Part shown: positions 45,509 through 55,405 of the stretch, piece by piece | How positions within the stretch are numbered: the stretch's first letter is position 1 | Layout: each line of letters starts with the position of its first letter | Assembly (NCBI RefSeq): GCF_008974325.1 | Contig: NZ_BKCG01000002.1 | Coordinates: 186,001-250,000 of the forward strand | Direction: 5' to 3' | Source of the DNA: Patiriisocius marinus | GTDB taxonomy: Bacteria > Bacteroidota > Bacteroidia > Flavobacteriales > Flavobacteriaceae | Length of the DNA stretch: 64,000 nucleotides | Position numbers and translations under genes: made by a program | The notes under the pieces: model-generated | Seen by the model: only the letters and a program-made list of their open reading frames with translations | The model's database searches: none | Told to the model about the DNA's origin: nothing

Positions 45509-46171
45509 TTAGCGGCTCAAATATTCGAATTCTTTTAAATCGGTTACTGATTTTACTGGAAAACTTTCTCCATTTTTTATAACCATATTTTTAGTAGCTA
45601 TTTCCATAACATCGTTGTAATAATGATCTGTAATGATGATTCCCTTCGTTTTTTTTAACTCAACTAATTTTTCTTTTAGTTGTTCTTTATGTAGAGGTTC
45701 TAGCATAGAAAAGGGCTCATCAAGCATAATAAATGGATGAGGTAATTGGCTAAGTAAAACAACTTCAAAATATTTTACTTCTCCTAAAGATAATTCACTG
45801 GTTTTTTTATGAGTCATAGTTGCAATATGACTGTCATAAAAAACGGCATCTTGTTCACGTTCTTCACTATGAAACATAATGATAATATCTCTAACTTTCA
45901 TTTGTTTAGGGAGAAATGGATGTTGAGGTAAATATGCAATAAGTTGGTTAGGGATTACTTCTGAAATATTAAGTGCTTCATTATTGAGCTCTATAGCAAT
46001 AGAATCGGCTTTCAAATTTCCGAAGAGAATTTTAAGCAAGGTAGATTTACCAGAACCATTACGACCAAAAAGACCTATAATTTCTCCTGTTTTTAATGAA
46101 AAATCAACCTGTTTTAGAACCTGGTTATTTTTAAATTTTTTAGAAATAGTATGTAATACTAAAGTCGCCAA
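45509..46171 (-). CDS. ABC transporter ATP-binding protein
   Basis: The 220-residue ATPase has Walker A GLFGRNGSGKST (residues 34-45), signature LSLGE (canonical LSGGQ; Ser, Gly retained), Walker B FIMLDEP and the switch His in IITDHYY. Its start lies 32 bases inside the preceding 106-residue membrane protein gene. Only that short membrane protein is nearby, so the transporter is either very small or uses a permease elsewhere. Confidence 0.92.
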   Translation of the reverse strand: MATLVLHTISKKFKNNQVLKQVDFSLKTGEIIGLFGRNGSGKSTLLKILFGNLKADSIAIELNNEALNISEVIPNQLIAYLPQHPFLPKQMKVRDIIIMFHSEEREQDAVFYDSHIATMTHKKTSELSLGEVKYFEVVLLSQLPHPFIMLDEPFSMLEPLHKEQLKEKLVELKKTKGIIITDHYYNDVMEIATKNMVIKNGESFPVKSVTDLKEFEYLSR

Positions 46172-46460
46172 TAATAAAAGAGATTAATATGAATAAAAAT
46201 AAAAATATAGGCAGACCTACAGTAAGGTTTAATAGTAGTGATGTTTTAAAGAGTTTCCATTTAGTGATTCCTAAATTTTGATATGTAAACCATTGTTCTT
46301 TATAGAACGTCTGAAATGCCACAAAACCAAAACATAATCCAAAAGTTAAAAAGAAAATGAACCCATAAAATATCCCAAAAGCTATTATTCCAACTATTGA
46401 AAAAGCTAGGATATATAAAAATATAGATTTGTAAAATTGTAGATAGGGTCTAAAATTCAT
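46140..46460 (-). CDS. Short membrane protein preceding the ABC ATPase
   Basis: A 106-residue protein with three hydrophobic stretches (about 13-30, 30-48, 72-104). It is too short for a normal permease. The 32-base overlap with the ATPase gene means tight coupling, so it may be the membrane partner, perhaps as an oligomer. No family recognised. Confidence 0.75.
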   Translation of the reverse strand: MNFRPYLQFYKSIFLYILAFSIVGIIAFGIFYGFIFFLTFGLCFGFVAFQTFYKEQWFTYQNLGITKWKLFKTSLLLNLTVGLPIFLFLFILISFIIGDFSITYYF

Positions 46461-46729
46461 TTTCGATAAAAGTAATTGTTTTAAAAATTTATAAATGTGA
46501 ATGTGATAAAGGTAACTTTCTTTAAATAATGATGGTTCTTTTTTTAGATAATCTCACTTAATTTAGAATTAATGATTTATTAATATTGGTCAGTTATAAC
46601 TTAAGATACTCAAAAATAGGGAGTTATTAATCCGATTTTGGTCTTAGTACAACGAAAACAATATTTTCTAATTTCAGAATAATTTTTTTAAGTGAAAGTG
46701 TACAAACTTCTTTATTATATTGCGCGACT

Positions 46730-47134
46730 ATGGAGTCTAAAATTAAATTTGTTTTATTGATCGATGATGATAAAGCAACCAACTTTTACAATTTAATGAT
46801 GGTGAGTCGTCACGAACAGTTTTCTGAAGTTAGTTCAGTAACAAATGGTCAAGATGGTTTAGATTATTTAGTAGAAGCTAAAAGTGGGAAATTTAAAACA
46901 CCAGATTTAATTTTTTTAGATATCAACATGCCAGGAATGAATGGATGGGAATTTCTAACAGAATTTGAAAAACTAGGTTCTGAATTTACTTCAAAAATTA
47001 AAGTAATTATTTTATCGACCTCTTCAGATCCAGATGAAGTAAGAAAAACTTTAGAAAATTACAATGCTGAAGACTTTATTAGTAAACCCTTATCTCTTCC
47101 TATTTTAAATACCGTTTACGAAACTCATTTTTAA
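46730..47134 (+). CDS. Single-domain response regulator
   Basis: The 134-residue protein is a stand-alone CheY-like receiver: LLIDDDKATNFYNLMMV at the N-terminus, phospho-acceptor Asp64 in FLDINMPGMNGWEFL, VIILSTSSDP and the lysine in FISKPLS. It has no output domain. It stands 57 bp before a TonB receptor and then a YfiR-type sensor kinase, which is likely its partner. Confidence 0.94.
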   Translation: MESKIKFVLLIDDDKATNFYNLMMVSRHEQFSEVSSVTNGQDGLDYLVEAKSGKFKTPDLIFLDINMPGMNGWEFLTEFEKLGSEFTSKIKVIILSTSSDPDEVRKTLENYNAEDFISKPLSLPILNTVYETHF

Positions 47135-47170
47135 CAAAGGTTGATACTTAACTAATTACATATAAATAAG

Positions 47171-47178
47171 TATTTTTG
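47171..47178 (+). promoter_or_regulatory. -7 box (TATTTTTG) before the TonB receptor gene
   Basis: TATTTTTG matches TAnnTTTG, 13 bases before the ATG at 47192; no clear -33 box. If used, the receptor has its own promoter in addition to any transcript from the response regulator gene. Confidence 0.4.
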
Positions 47179-47191
47179 CAAAAAACCTAGA

Positions 47192-49927
47192 ATGACGTTT
47201 CCCCAACATAGGACATTAGTTAATGTCTCATCAATTGTATTTTATACATTCACATTATTATTTATTCTTTGTTCTACAAAGGGTATTGCTCAAACTAGAG
47301 CAACTATATCGGGAAATATATCGGATCAATTTGGAAGTTTACCTGGTGCTACTGTTAGTATTGAAGGCAGTGAGGTTTTTGCAACAACAGATGTAAATGG
47401 TAATTATAGCTTTAGTGTTGATGAAGGTACTTACATTATAAATACTGGTTTTGTAATGTATATAAGTCAAAGTAAAGAAGTGACTGTGGGTGTGGGGCAA
47501 GAAGCTGTATTAGACTTCACATTAGAAACAGGTTTTTCTATTGATCAACCTATAGCTATTGGAAACAGAGGTGATCCTGCTTCAGGATTAGATACATCTG
47601 CTCCTGTAGATATTATTTCTCCTCAAGAAATCGCAAATTCATCACAAACAGAATTAAGTCATTTATTACATTATGTAATTAGTTCTTTTCACTCCACAAA
47701 TCAAACTATTGCAGATGGAACAGATCACATTGACCCAGGTACTCTTAGAGGATTAGGTCCAGATCAAGTTTTAGTATTAGTAAATGGTAAAAGGCGCCAT
47801 AATAGTGCATTGTTAAATGTAAACGGTACTGTAGGTAGAGGTAGTGTTGGTACAGATTTTAATGCAATACCATTAGCGACAATAGAACGTATTGAAGTTT
47901 TAAGAGAAGGAGCAACATCTCAATATGGATCTGATGCTATTGCGGGTGTTATTAACATAATACTTAAAAAACAAACGGAGGTAATTGATATTGACAATAG
48001 AGTGATATTAAACACTGAAGGAGATGGATTCGAGAATTACAGTTCAGGTAACTTTGGACTAAAATTTGGAGAAAATGGTTATATAAATGTTACAGCTGAA
48101 TATCGCAAACGAAACGCTACAAACAGAGCAGGTAATTATACAGGTGCAGTTTATTCTACAGATCCTGTATTAGATCAACAATTGATTAATGAAAATAACT
48201 TTTTTAATCAAACAGGTTATGACGGTAGAAGAGTAATGGCAATTGGAAATGCTGAAACTCAAAATTTAGCCCTTTACTTTAATGGAGAATTTAAAATTTC
48301 TCCTAGTGCGACATTCTATTTACACGGAGGTAGAAACTACAGAGAAGGTAAAGCAAGTGGGTTTTATAGATTTCCTAAAGATGAAGATAGAGTAATTAGT
48401 GAGTTGTTTCCTGATGGTTTTTCACCAGGTATATTGACTGATATTCAGGATGATGCGGTTGTTTTAGGTGTCAAAGGAATTAAAAATGAATTCTATATTG
48501 ATTTTAGTCACTCGATAGGAAATAATAGAATTGATTACACAATTAATAATTCGAATAATGCGTCGTTAGGAATTATATCGCCACGTACTTTTTACTCTGG
48601 TGGTTTCGATTACAATCAAAATACAACAAATCTTGATATTTCAAGAAAGTTCGATTTTCTAAAAGGTGCAAACTTGGCTTTTGGTGCAGAACTAAGAGTT
48701 GAAAATTATATGATTGTTGCTGGAGAAGAGGCTTCGTATATAGATGGAGGTGCAACGTATATCGATGCTGATGGCGATGAAAAACCTAGAATTGCAGGAG
48801 CACAAGTTTTTCCAGGAATTCAACCTGAAAATGAACTAAATAGGTTTAGAACTAATAGTGCAGGGTATATTGAAATAGATTTAAACCCAATTGATGATTT
48901 GCTTTTTAAAGTTGGAGGTCGATATGAAACTTCTAATGATTTTGGGAGTCAAGGGGTTTACAAATTATCAAGTAGGTACAAACTCAATAAAAACATAAGT
49001 GTTAGAGCTGCCTATTCTAAAGGTTTCAGAGCCCCGTCACTACACCAAGTTTTCTTTCAAAATATCAGCACACAATTTATTGATGGCGAAATTGTACAAG
49101 TAGGTACTTTTAATAATGAGAGTGCTATAGCAAGAGAAGCTTTTGGCATTAATCCTTTAAGAGCCGAAATCTCAAACCATTTTAGTTTAAGCTTAAATGG
49201 AAAAATAGGTAATAAAATCACTTTCAATTTAGATTATTATCATATTGATATACGAGACAGAATAGTACTTTCTGGAAGATTCGCAGAGGGATATGAAGAT
49301 CTTTTAAGTCCTTACAATGTAGGTGCAGCACAATTTTTTACAAATGCTATTAATTCTGAAACTTCAGGACAGGATATTACTGTAAACTTTAAAGACAAAT
49401 TAGGAGATGGAGAACTAAATGCTTCTATATCGGCTAATTTTTCTAAAACTAGAGTAGGTGACGATATAAACGTACCTAACTCATTAATAGGCCAAGATGA
49501 GTTATTTGGTAGAGAAGAAGTAGGAAGGGTAGAAAAATCACAACCTAATTTTAAAATACTATCTCGTTTTGTTTATGAATTTGATAAATACAGAATTCAA
49601 TTAGGGAATACTTTGTTTGGCGAAGTTACTTATCTACACCCTGACGATGGAGATTCTGCTAATTGGGTTTTAAATAATTATACTGGAAATATAGAAAGTA
49701 GAGATCAAACATTCTCACCAAAATTAGTGACAGATTTATTATTGAGTTATCAAATAAATTCAAATGTAATCGTTTCGGCAGGTGGAAATAACATTTTCAA
49801 TGTCTATCCAGATAAACATACTCACGAAGCAAATACAAGTGACGGTAGTTTTATTTATAGTAGACGAGTACAACAATTTGGCGTTAAAGGCGCTAATTAC
49901 TTTTTTAAATTGTTACTCCGTTTATAA
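47192..49927 (+). CDS. TonB-dependent receptor
   Basis: A 911-residue outer-membrane receptor with a signal peptide (cleavage near STKGIAQTRA, about residue 34), a carboxypeptidase-like domain (ATISGNISDQFGSLPGATVSIEG), a plug with PVDIISPQEIANSSQTELSHLL and LRGLGPDQVLVLVNGKRRHNSALLNVN, and a barrel with the end motif VKGANYFFKLLLRL. The LVNGKRRH box is typical of TonB receptors. It is separated by only 3 bp from the sensor kinase gene, an unusual coupling for a receptor. Confidence 0.94.
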   Translation: MTFPQHRTLVNVSSIVFYTFTLLFILCSTKGIAQTRATISGNISDQFGSLPGATVSIEGSEVFATTDVNGNYSFSVDEGTYIINTGFVMYISQSKEVTVGVGQEAVLDFTLETGFSIDQPIAIGNRGDPASGLDTSAPVDIISPQEIANSSQTELSHLLHYVISSFHSTNQTIADGTDHIDPGTLRGLGPDQVLVLVNGKRRHNSALLNVNGTVGRGSVGTDFNAIPLATIERIEVLREGATSQYGSDAIAGVINIILKKQTEVIDIDNRVILNTEGDGFENYSSGNFGLKFGENGYINVTAEYRKRNATNRAGNYTGAVYSTDPVLDQQLINENNFFNQTGYDGRRVMAIGNAETQNLALYFNGEFKISPSATFYLHGGRNYREGKASGFYRFPKDEDRVISELFPDGFSPGILTDIQDDAVVLGVKGIKNEFYIDFSHSIGNNRIDYTINNSNNASLGIISPRTFYSGGFDYNQNTTNLDISRKFDFLKGANLAFGAELRVENYMIVAGEEASYIDGGATYIDADGDEKPRIAGAQVFPGIQPENELNRFRTNSAGYIEIDLNPIDDLLFKVGGRYETSNDFGSQGVYKLSSRYKLNKNISVRAAYSKGFRAPSLHQVFFQNISTQFIDGEIVQVGTFNNESAIAREAFGINPLRAEISNHFSLSLNGKIGNKITFNLDYYHIDIRDRIVLSGRFAEGYEDLLSPYNVGAAQFFTNAINSETSGQDITVNFKDKLGDGELNASISANFSKTRVGDDINVPNSLIGQDELFGREEVGRVEKSQPNFKILSRFVYEFDKYRIQLGNTLFGEVTYLHPDDGDSANWVLNNYTGNIESRDQTFSPKLVTDLLLSYQINSNVIVSAGGNNIFNVYPDKHTHEANTSDGSFIYSRRVQQFGVKGANYFFKLLLRL

Positions 49928-49930
49928 CTT

Positions 49931-51778
49931 ATGGAATTTTATAAAATCATAACATTAAATTTCAGTTTAAAAAAAATAGCACTCATATTTGTTATATTTT
50001 TTAGTACTAATGCTATCTACGCTCAGCAAACAACTAATGAGCAAATAAAGAGAGTTCAACGCACTATTTTTATATTTAATCTTGCAGGACAAGTCGCTTG
50101 GCCAAGTAGTAATGATGCTGAAATTTTTACCATTGGTGTACTTGGTACAGATAGAACATTAGTTGACTTAAAGTCAATGGCTCTAAAAAGAAAAATAGGA
50201 GGCAAGAAGGTTGAAGTAGTTAGTTTTAGTAGCGTTAAGGACATTAATAATATTCAGTTGCTTTACGTAAATAAGAACTTGAACTTTGATATTAATTACA
50301 TAATAAAACACATTCATAATAAAGGTATTTTATTAATTTCTGAAGATTATAATTACAATACTTCAATGATTAATATGGTGAGTGTAGGAACTTCATTCGA
50401 GTACGAAATTAACAACGGATTACTTATTGCTGAAAATTTTATAGTAGCTCCTTCTTTGGGTGAATATGCTGTTACTTCAGCCGAAAAATGGAAAAATTTA
50501 TTTTCAGTCACTAAAAAAGAACTAGAGAAAGAGCAACAAATTAATTTAGAGAATGAAGCCGAAATATTAAAAAATCAAACAATAATAAGTGATAATAATA
50601 TTACTATTGGCGATCAAAAAAATGCTATAGATACCCAAGTAAATAAAATTAATGCTTCCGAAAAACTATTACAAACTCAACAGGATTCTTTAGCATCATT
50701 ATTAACGGATAATGTACTACAGGCAAAGAAATATGAAGAAAAGTTACTCTTAGAAAAAGAGTTAGAAAAAACAATAACAAATCAATTACTTTTAGTTGAT
50801 GCACAACAAGAAGCTATTACTAATAGTAAAGCAGTATTAAAAGCGCAACAGTTAGACTTAGAAGAAAAAGAAGTTCAAATTAACGAGAGACAAAAAACAT
50901 TAGATGAACAAAATCTAACTATTGAAGATCAGCGAAATACGACTATTTTATTAGGAGCAATTGTAGGTGTTTTATTATTAAGCGGACTCCTTTTGTATCT
51001 AAGTTATAGATCAAAACGTAGATTAGCAAAAGAGCTTGAGTTGAAGAATATTGAAGCTGCTAAGCAAGCAAAAATTTTAGCTTCAAAAAATAAGGAATTA
51101 GAGCAATTCGCATATGTCGCAAGTCACGATTTACAGGAACCATTAAATTCTATTATTAGCTTAATAGGTATTTTAAATGATGAATATGGTGATGCATTTG
51201 ATGATGTAGGAAAACAAAGTCTGGTTTTTATTACCGAATCGAGCAATCGTATGCGCGAATTAATAAAAGCATTATTACGACATTCTAAACTAGGTAATAT
51301 TGATACTTTTAAATTAGTAAATACACAAAAGTTACTGGTTGAAATTACTAAAGATCTTGACAGTGTAATTAGCAACACACAGGCTGAAATTAATTTTGAT
51401 TCAATGCCAACTATTATGGCTTCTGAAGTTGAATTACGATTAGTATTTCAGAATTTAATTACTAACGCTATTAAGTTTATTGCTCCTGGTACTAAACCCC
51501 TTATTAATATTAAAGCTGTTAGTTTAAGTAATACAACAGAAACGGAGAAAAACATCTGGCAATTTTCTGTTGCTGATAATGGAATTGGGATTCCTCAAAA
51601 ATATAAAGAACGTATTTTTTCAATATTTCAGCGTTTACATTCCCACGATACTTATAGTGGAACTGGGATAGGCTTAGCACACGTAAAAAAAATTATCGAT
51701 GCTCACGGGGGTGATGTATGGGTTACCTCTGAAGAAGGTAAAGGAAGTACTTTTTACTTTACAATCCCTAATGAATAA
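49931..51778 (+). CDS. YfiR-domain sensor histidine kinase
   Basis: The 615-residue protein has a signal or anchor segment (about 14-32), a periplasmic YfiR-like (DUF4154) domain (about 35-190), a long coiled coil (195-330), a membrane segment (about 337-356), a HisKA domain with His399 in VASHDLQEPLN, and a HATPase domain with NLITNAIKF and GTGIGLAHVKKI. YfiR in Pseudomonas is a periplasmic repressor of a diguanylate cyclase; here the fold is fused to a kinase. Likely partner of the single-domain regulator at 46730. Confidence 0.93.
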   Translation: MEFYKIITLNFSLKKIALIFVIFFSTNAIYAQQTTNEQIKRVQRTIFIFNLAGQVAWPSSNDAEIFTIGVLGTDRTLVDLKSMALKRKIGGKKVEVVSFSSVKDINNIQLLYVNKNLNFDINYIIKHIHNKGILLISEDYNYNTSMINMVSVGTSFEYEINNGLLIAENFIVAPSLGEYAVTSAEKWKNLFSVTKKELEKEQQINLENEAEILKNQTIISDNNITIGDQKNAIDTQVNKINASEKLLQTQQDSLASLLTDNVLQAKKYEEKLLLEKELEKTITNQLLLVDAQQEAITNSKAVLKAQQLDLEEKEVQINERQKTLDEQNLTIEDQRNTTILLGAIVGVLLLSGLLLYLSYRSKRRLAKELELKNIEAAKQAKILASKNKELEQFAYVASHDLQEPLNSIISLIGILNDEYGDAFDDVGKQSLVFITESSNRMRELIKALLRHSKLGNIDTFKLVNTQKLLVEITKDLDSVISNTQAEINFDSMPTIMASEVELRLVFQNLITNAIKFIAPGTKPLINIKAVSLSNTTETEKNIWQFSVADNGIGIPQKYKERIFSIFQRLHSHDTYSGTGIGLAHVKKIIDAHGGDVWVTSEEGKGSTFYFTIPNE

Positions 51779-51798
51779 ATGGAATTAAGCTAAAATAA

Positions 51799-51821
51799 AA
51801 AAGGGAGAATTAACTCCCTTT
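51799..51821. terminator. Bidirectional terminator
   Basis: AAAGGGAG (51800-51807) pairs with CTCCCTTT (51814-51821) between two convergent genes; A- and T-rich flanks fit both directions. Confidence 0.7.
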
Positions 51822-51825
51822 AAGT

Positions 51826-54800
51826 TTAATGTCTACAGTTTCCATGAATAAAACTTCCACTTTCTTCATGCCATTCAAAAGCTTGATTATAACCATTTAC
51901 TTCCCAATAAAATGGGGCACGTTCTTTAGGTGAATTCCCTAATTCATTCATCGTTTCTGGATCGTACAAACGACCATTCTGCATTACATATTTTATATAT
52001 TGCGTATTTTCAATATTCTCTAATGGGTTTTTGTCTAGTACTAATAAGTCGGCTAATTTACCTACTTCTAAACTACCAATGTCCTTTCCTGCACCTATAT
52101 AATTTGCACCATTGATAGTTGCGGCTTTTAGAGCTTCAAGGTTACTTAAACCACCAGCAGCAATCATCCACGTTTCCCAATGAGCACCTAATCCTTGTAA
52201 TTGCCCGTGAGCTCCCATATTTACTTTTACTCCACTATTAGCAAGTTCATTAACCGTTTTAGAAACAAGAATATGTCCATTATCGTATTCTTTTAGAGGC
52301 ACCATCATTCTGTGTCTTGATCTACTGTCAATTATAGCTCTTGGACTGTATTTTAAAAGTTTTTCATTTTCCCATACATTATCACGTTGGTAATAATAAA
52401 ACTCACCATTTAGCCCACCATAATTTACAATTAAAGTAGGAGTATAGCCAGAACCACTTTTTCCCCATATTTCTAAAACATCTTTGTAAACTGGTGCAAC
52501 AGGAATATTATGTTCAACTCCCGTATGTCCATCAATAACCATTGTCATATTATGGAAAAAGGTAGATCCACCTTCTGGTACTACATTAATTCCTTCTTCT
52601 CTTGCAGCTTGTAATACTTGTTGTCGTTGCTCTCTGCGAGGTTGATTGTAACTCTTCACACTTTTAGCTCCAAAGGCCTTAGTACGCCTAATACTGCTTC
52701 TAGCATCGTCTATATTATTGATTACTGCTTTGAAATCTCCATCACCACCGTAAAGTATAAATCCAGTTGAGAAAAGACGTGGACCAACTAATTGTCCATT
52801 TTTTTGTAACTCACTTAATGTGAATACTGTTTCAGTATTGGCAGATGGATCATGTGAAGTTGTTACTCCAAAAGCAAGATTTGCTAAAAATTGCCAATTC
52901 TGTTGTGCTGGAAGACCGCTTCTAAAAGCTCCAATATGTGCGTGACTATCCACCATTCCAGGCATAATAGTTTTTCCTTTCATTCCATAAATTTTAGCAT
53001 CACTTGGCACTGGCGTACCATCTGCAGTTCCAACAGCTATAATTTTATTTCCATCGATAATAATATTACCATTTTCGATTATATTGTCGCCATTCATAGT
53101 AATAATTCGGGCGTTGGTAAAAGCTATTTTCCCTGAAGGATTATCTACAGGAGCGGTTAAATTCACTTTTATTCCGGTTATTGGCATTTCCGAAGGAGTA
53201 TTGGCACCATCTTCTACAAACGAAAATTTCTCCTTTAATGTATTACTGAAATATTCATCACCCAATGTCCACATCACCTTTTTACTATCTGGTGACCAAT
53301 GAATATTTACTCCTGCATCCCTAGCTATTTGTTGCACGGGAACACTATTACTTTTGCCGTCTAACGTTAAAGGTTTTCCTGTTTGTGGCATTGGTGCGAT
53401 ATACACTTTATGTAGATTAGAAAAAGCCACCCATTTATTATCTGGGCTTGGAACTATGTGATTTGCATATTTAGATATTAAATGCTCGCGCTCATCTTGG
53501 CCGTTTAAATTAACTGATATTAGTTTCTTTGTTAAATTTCCAAAATATGTTCCACCAGTTTTAAGAAATATACGACTGTCATCTGCACTATATCGAGGAA
53601 GTTCGCCTTTAGCATCTATTTTAGTTTCATTAGTACCTTGAGCAGTCATTGTATAGATTCCTGCGTTTTTTGTAAAGGAATTTCCTTGATCGCTATTACC
53701 ACCTTCTTTTCTAAACACAATATTATTTCCGCTATTCGAATAGCTTGGTGTTCTGTAAATTCCTTTTTCTGAAGTTAATTTTTGTGGTGCACCACCATTA
53801 ATATTTACTTTGTAAATAGCACCTTTTTCAATATCGTTCCAAGTAACATAAATTATATCATTTCCGTTAGGTGATAAGCTAGGTTCGAATTCGAAATCAG
53901 TTCCTGTTGTAAGTCTAACAGGCGTTCCATTAGGAAGTGATTTTTTATAAAGCCTACCAAGAGCATTGAAAATAAGTGTTTTTCCATCAGCAGTTGTAAC
54001 AGCATCTCTAATCACTTTTGATGTAAAATTAGTACGATCAATAGGTGTATTCGTTTTAACAGTTTTAGCCAAGTCAATTTTTACATTTGCTTCAAAGGGT
54101 ATATTTGTTACAGCTAAACTTTTTACATTTATTTTCTGAAATTTTCCACCACTCCAGATTACTAATTCCTCATTGTTAGGCATCCAATCAAAATTAGGAT
54201 ACACACCAAATATAGCCCAAGCCTCTTGTTGGTCTTTATTTAATCCATCAAAAATTGGGAACTCTTCACCAGTTTCTAAATTATGATTATATAAAACTGA
54301 TTTTTCTCTAACACGCTTTACAAAAGCTAATGTTTTTCCATCTGGCGAAACAGTAGGGCGCGCAGCACCACCGGGACCTCCTGTGATAGTTTCGGTTTTA
54401 CCGTTTTCAAAACTGTATCTTTTTATTGCGTATATCTGACTGTTTGGATCTTTATTATATTGAAAATTTCCGCCAGGGTACATATCTTCAGAGTAATAAA
54501 GATATTTTCCATCTGCTGAAACAAATGGTTCGCCTACATCTTGTTGATCATTTTTACGCTTTGTTAATTGGATTCCACTACCACCTGTAATATGATATTG
54601 CCATAATTCTCCAGCACCTAAACTACGGCCACTAGAAAAGTGTTTTCTAGCGATTAGATAATTGTTATCAGGCATCCAAACAGCATTATTGAGGAGTCTG
54701 AAATTTTCTTCAGTAACTTGTTTTGCATCTTTTCCATTTGTGTTCATCACCCAAATATTATCACCTCCACCAGCGTCACTAGTAAATGATATATGTTTTC

Positions 54801-55095
54801 CGTCAGGACTAAAACGAGGCTGTACTTCAAAGGCAATACCAGTTCGAAGCGCTTTTGCTTTCCCTCCAGAAATTGGAATGGTATAAATGTCACCAAGCAT
54901 ATCAAACACAATAGTTTGACCATCTGGGCTTACATCAAGATTCATCCAAGTTCCTTCAGTAGTAGTAAATTGATGTGTTTTGTAATTGAAATCTTTTCCA
55001 GGATTGTTAACGTCCCATTTTTTACTTTCTTTATCTTTTTGAGCAAATGTTAGCGTTGAGGCTAGAAGTAACCCGAGTATGAGAATTTTTTTCAT
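51826..55095 (-). CDS. Secreted amidohydrolase with N-terminal beta-propeller
   Basis: The 1089-residue protein starts at the ATG 55095 (signal peptide MKKILILGLLLASTLTFAQ); an in-frame ATG 22 codons upstream would place residues before the signal and is rejected. The N-terminal two thirds are a TolB/PD40-type beta-propeller (FSPDGKHISFTSDAGGGDNIWVMN and similar). The C-terminal third is a metal-dependent amidohydrolase with MPGMVDSHAHIG (His718, His720), a DGHTGVEHNI block and ATINGANYIGAGKDIGSLEVGKLADLLVLD. The likely role is periplasmic peptide or cyclic-amide hydrolysis; substrate unknown. Known architecture in Bacteroidota. Confidence 0.93.
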   Translation of the reverse strand: MKKILILGLLLASTLTFAQKDKESKKWDVNNPGKDFNYKTHQFTTTEGTWMNLDVSPDGQTIVFDMLGDIYTIPISGGKAKALRTGIAFEVQPRFSPDGKHISFTSDAGGGDNIWVMNTNGKDAKQVTEENFRLLNNAVWMPDNNYLIARKHFSSGRSLGAGELWQYHITGGSGIQLTKRKNDQQDVGEPFVSADGKYLYYSEDMYPGGNFQYNKDPNSQIYAIKRYSFENGKTETITGGPGGAARPTVSPDGKTLAFVKRVREKSVLYNHNLETGEEFPIFDGLNKDQQEAWAIFGVYPNFDWMPNNEELVIWSGGKFQKINVKSLAVTNIPFEANVKIDLAKTVKTNTPIDRTNFTSKVIRDAVTTADGKTLIFNALGRLYKKSLPNGTPVRLTTGTDFEFEPSLSPNGNDIIYVTWNDIEKGAIYKVNINGGAPQKLTSEKGIYRTPSYSNSGNNIVFRKEGGNSDQGNSFTKNAGIYTMTAQGTNETKIDAKGELPRYSADDSRIFLKTGGTYFGNLTKKLISVNLNGQDEREHLISKYANHIVPSPDNKWVAFSNLHKVYIAPMPQTGKPLTLDGKSNSVPVQQIARDAGVNIHWSPDSKKVMWTLGDEYFSNTLKEKFSFVEDGANTPSEMPITGIKVNLTAPVDNPSGKIAFTNARIITMNGDNIIENGNIIIDGNKIIAVGTADGTPVPSDAKIYGMKGKTIMPGMVDSHAHIGAFRSGLPAQQNWQFLANLAFGVTTSHDPSANTETVFTLSELQKNGQLVGPRLFSTGFILYGGDGDFKAVINNIDDARSSIRRTKAFGAKSVKSYNQPRREQRQQVLQAAREEGINVVPEGGSTFFHNMTMVIDGHTGVEHNIPVAPVYKDVLEIWGKSGSGYTPTLIVNYGGLNGEFYYYQRDNVWENEKLLKYSPRAIIDSRSRHRMMVPLKEYDNGHILVSKTVNELANSGVKVNMGAHGQLQGLGAHWETWMIAAGGLSNLEALKAATINGANYIGAGKDIGSLEVGKLADLLVLDKNPLENIENTQYIKYVMQNGRLYDPETMNELGNSPKERAPFYWEVNGYNQAFEWHEESGSFIHGNCRH

Positions 55096-55405
55096 AGTAA
55101 TTCTGTAAGTGTTGAAATATAAATCGATTTTAAAGATATACGTTTTTAAGATGAAGTACAATGCGTATAAATTCCTATATCTGAAATTTTTACTATTAAT
55201 TATAATAGTTAAAAGTTCTACTATTTTCTCTGAAATATTAACAAGTAAAATGACTTCTAATAGTTTAAATTTCCGTAAAAAATAAGTGTCACTGCTTAGA
55301 ATAGTTTTTTTATAAGTACTAAATCTTTCACAAACTTTTCTTAATTGCTATAAGCTACATTTTATAATTCGACAATTTTGTCTTGAAATATAAAATTTTA
55401 AAATA
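55096..55405. other. Divergent intergenic region without genes
   Basis: These 310 bases separate two divergent starts. They are very AT-rich. A 12-mer CTGAAATATTAA (55230-55241) also occurs in two other intergenic regions (21117-21128, 35483-35494). No exact TAnnTTTG box or other feature is recognised. Confidence 0.5.

Noticed and set aside
55096-55161. Longer N-terminus of the amidohydrolase from 55161
   Set aside because: The additional 22 residues would precede a good signal peptide that begins with Met-Lys-Lys at 55095.
21117-55241. Repeated 12-mer CTGAAATATTAA in three intergenic regions (21117, 35483, 55230)
   Set aside because: It also occurs inside coding sequence (for example near 27993, 45960, 57375), consistent with frequent codons such as GAA-ATA-TTA, and the intergenic copies have no common position relative to starts.
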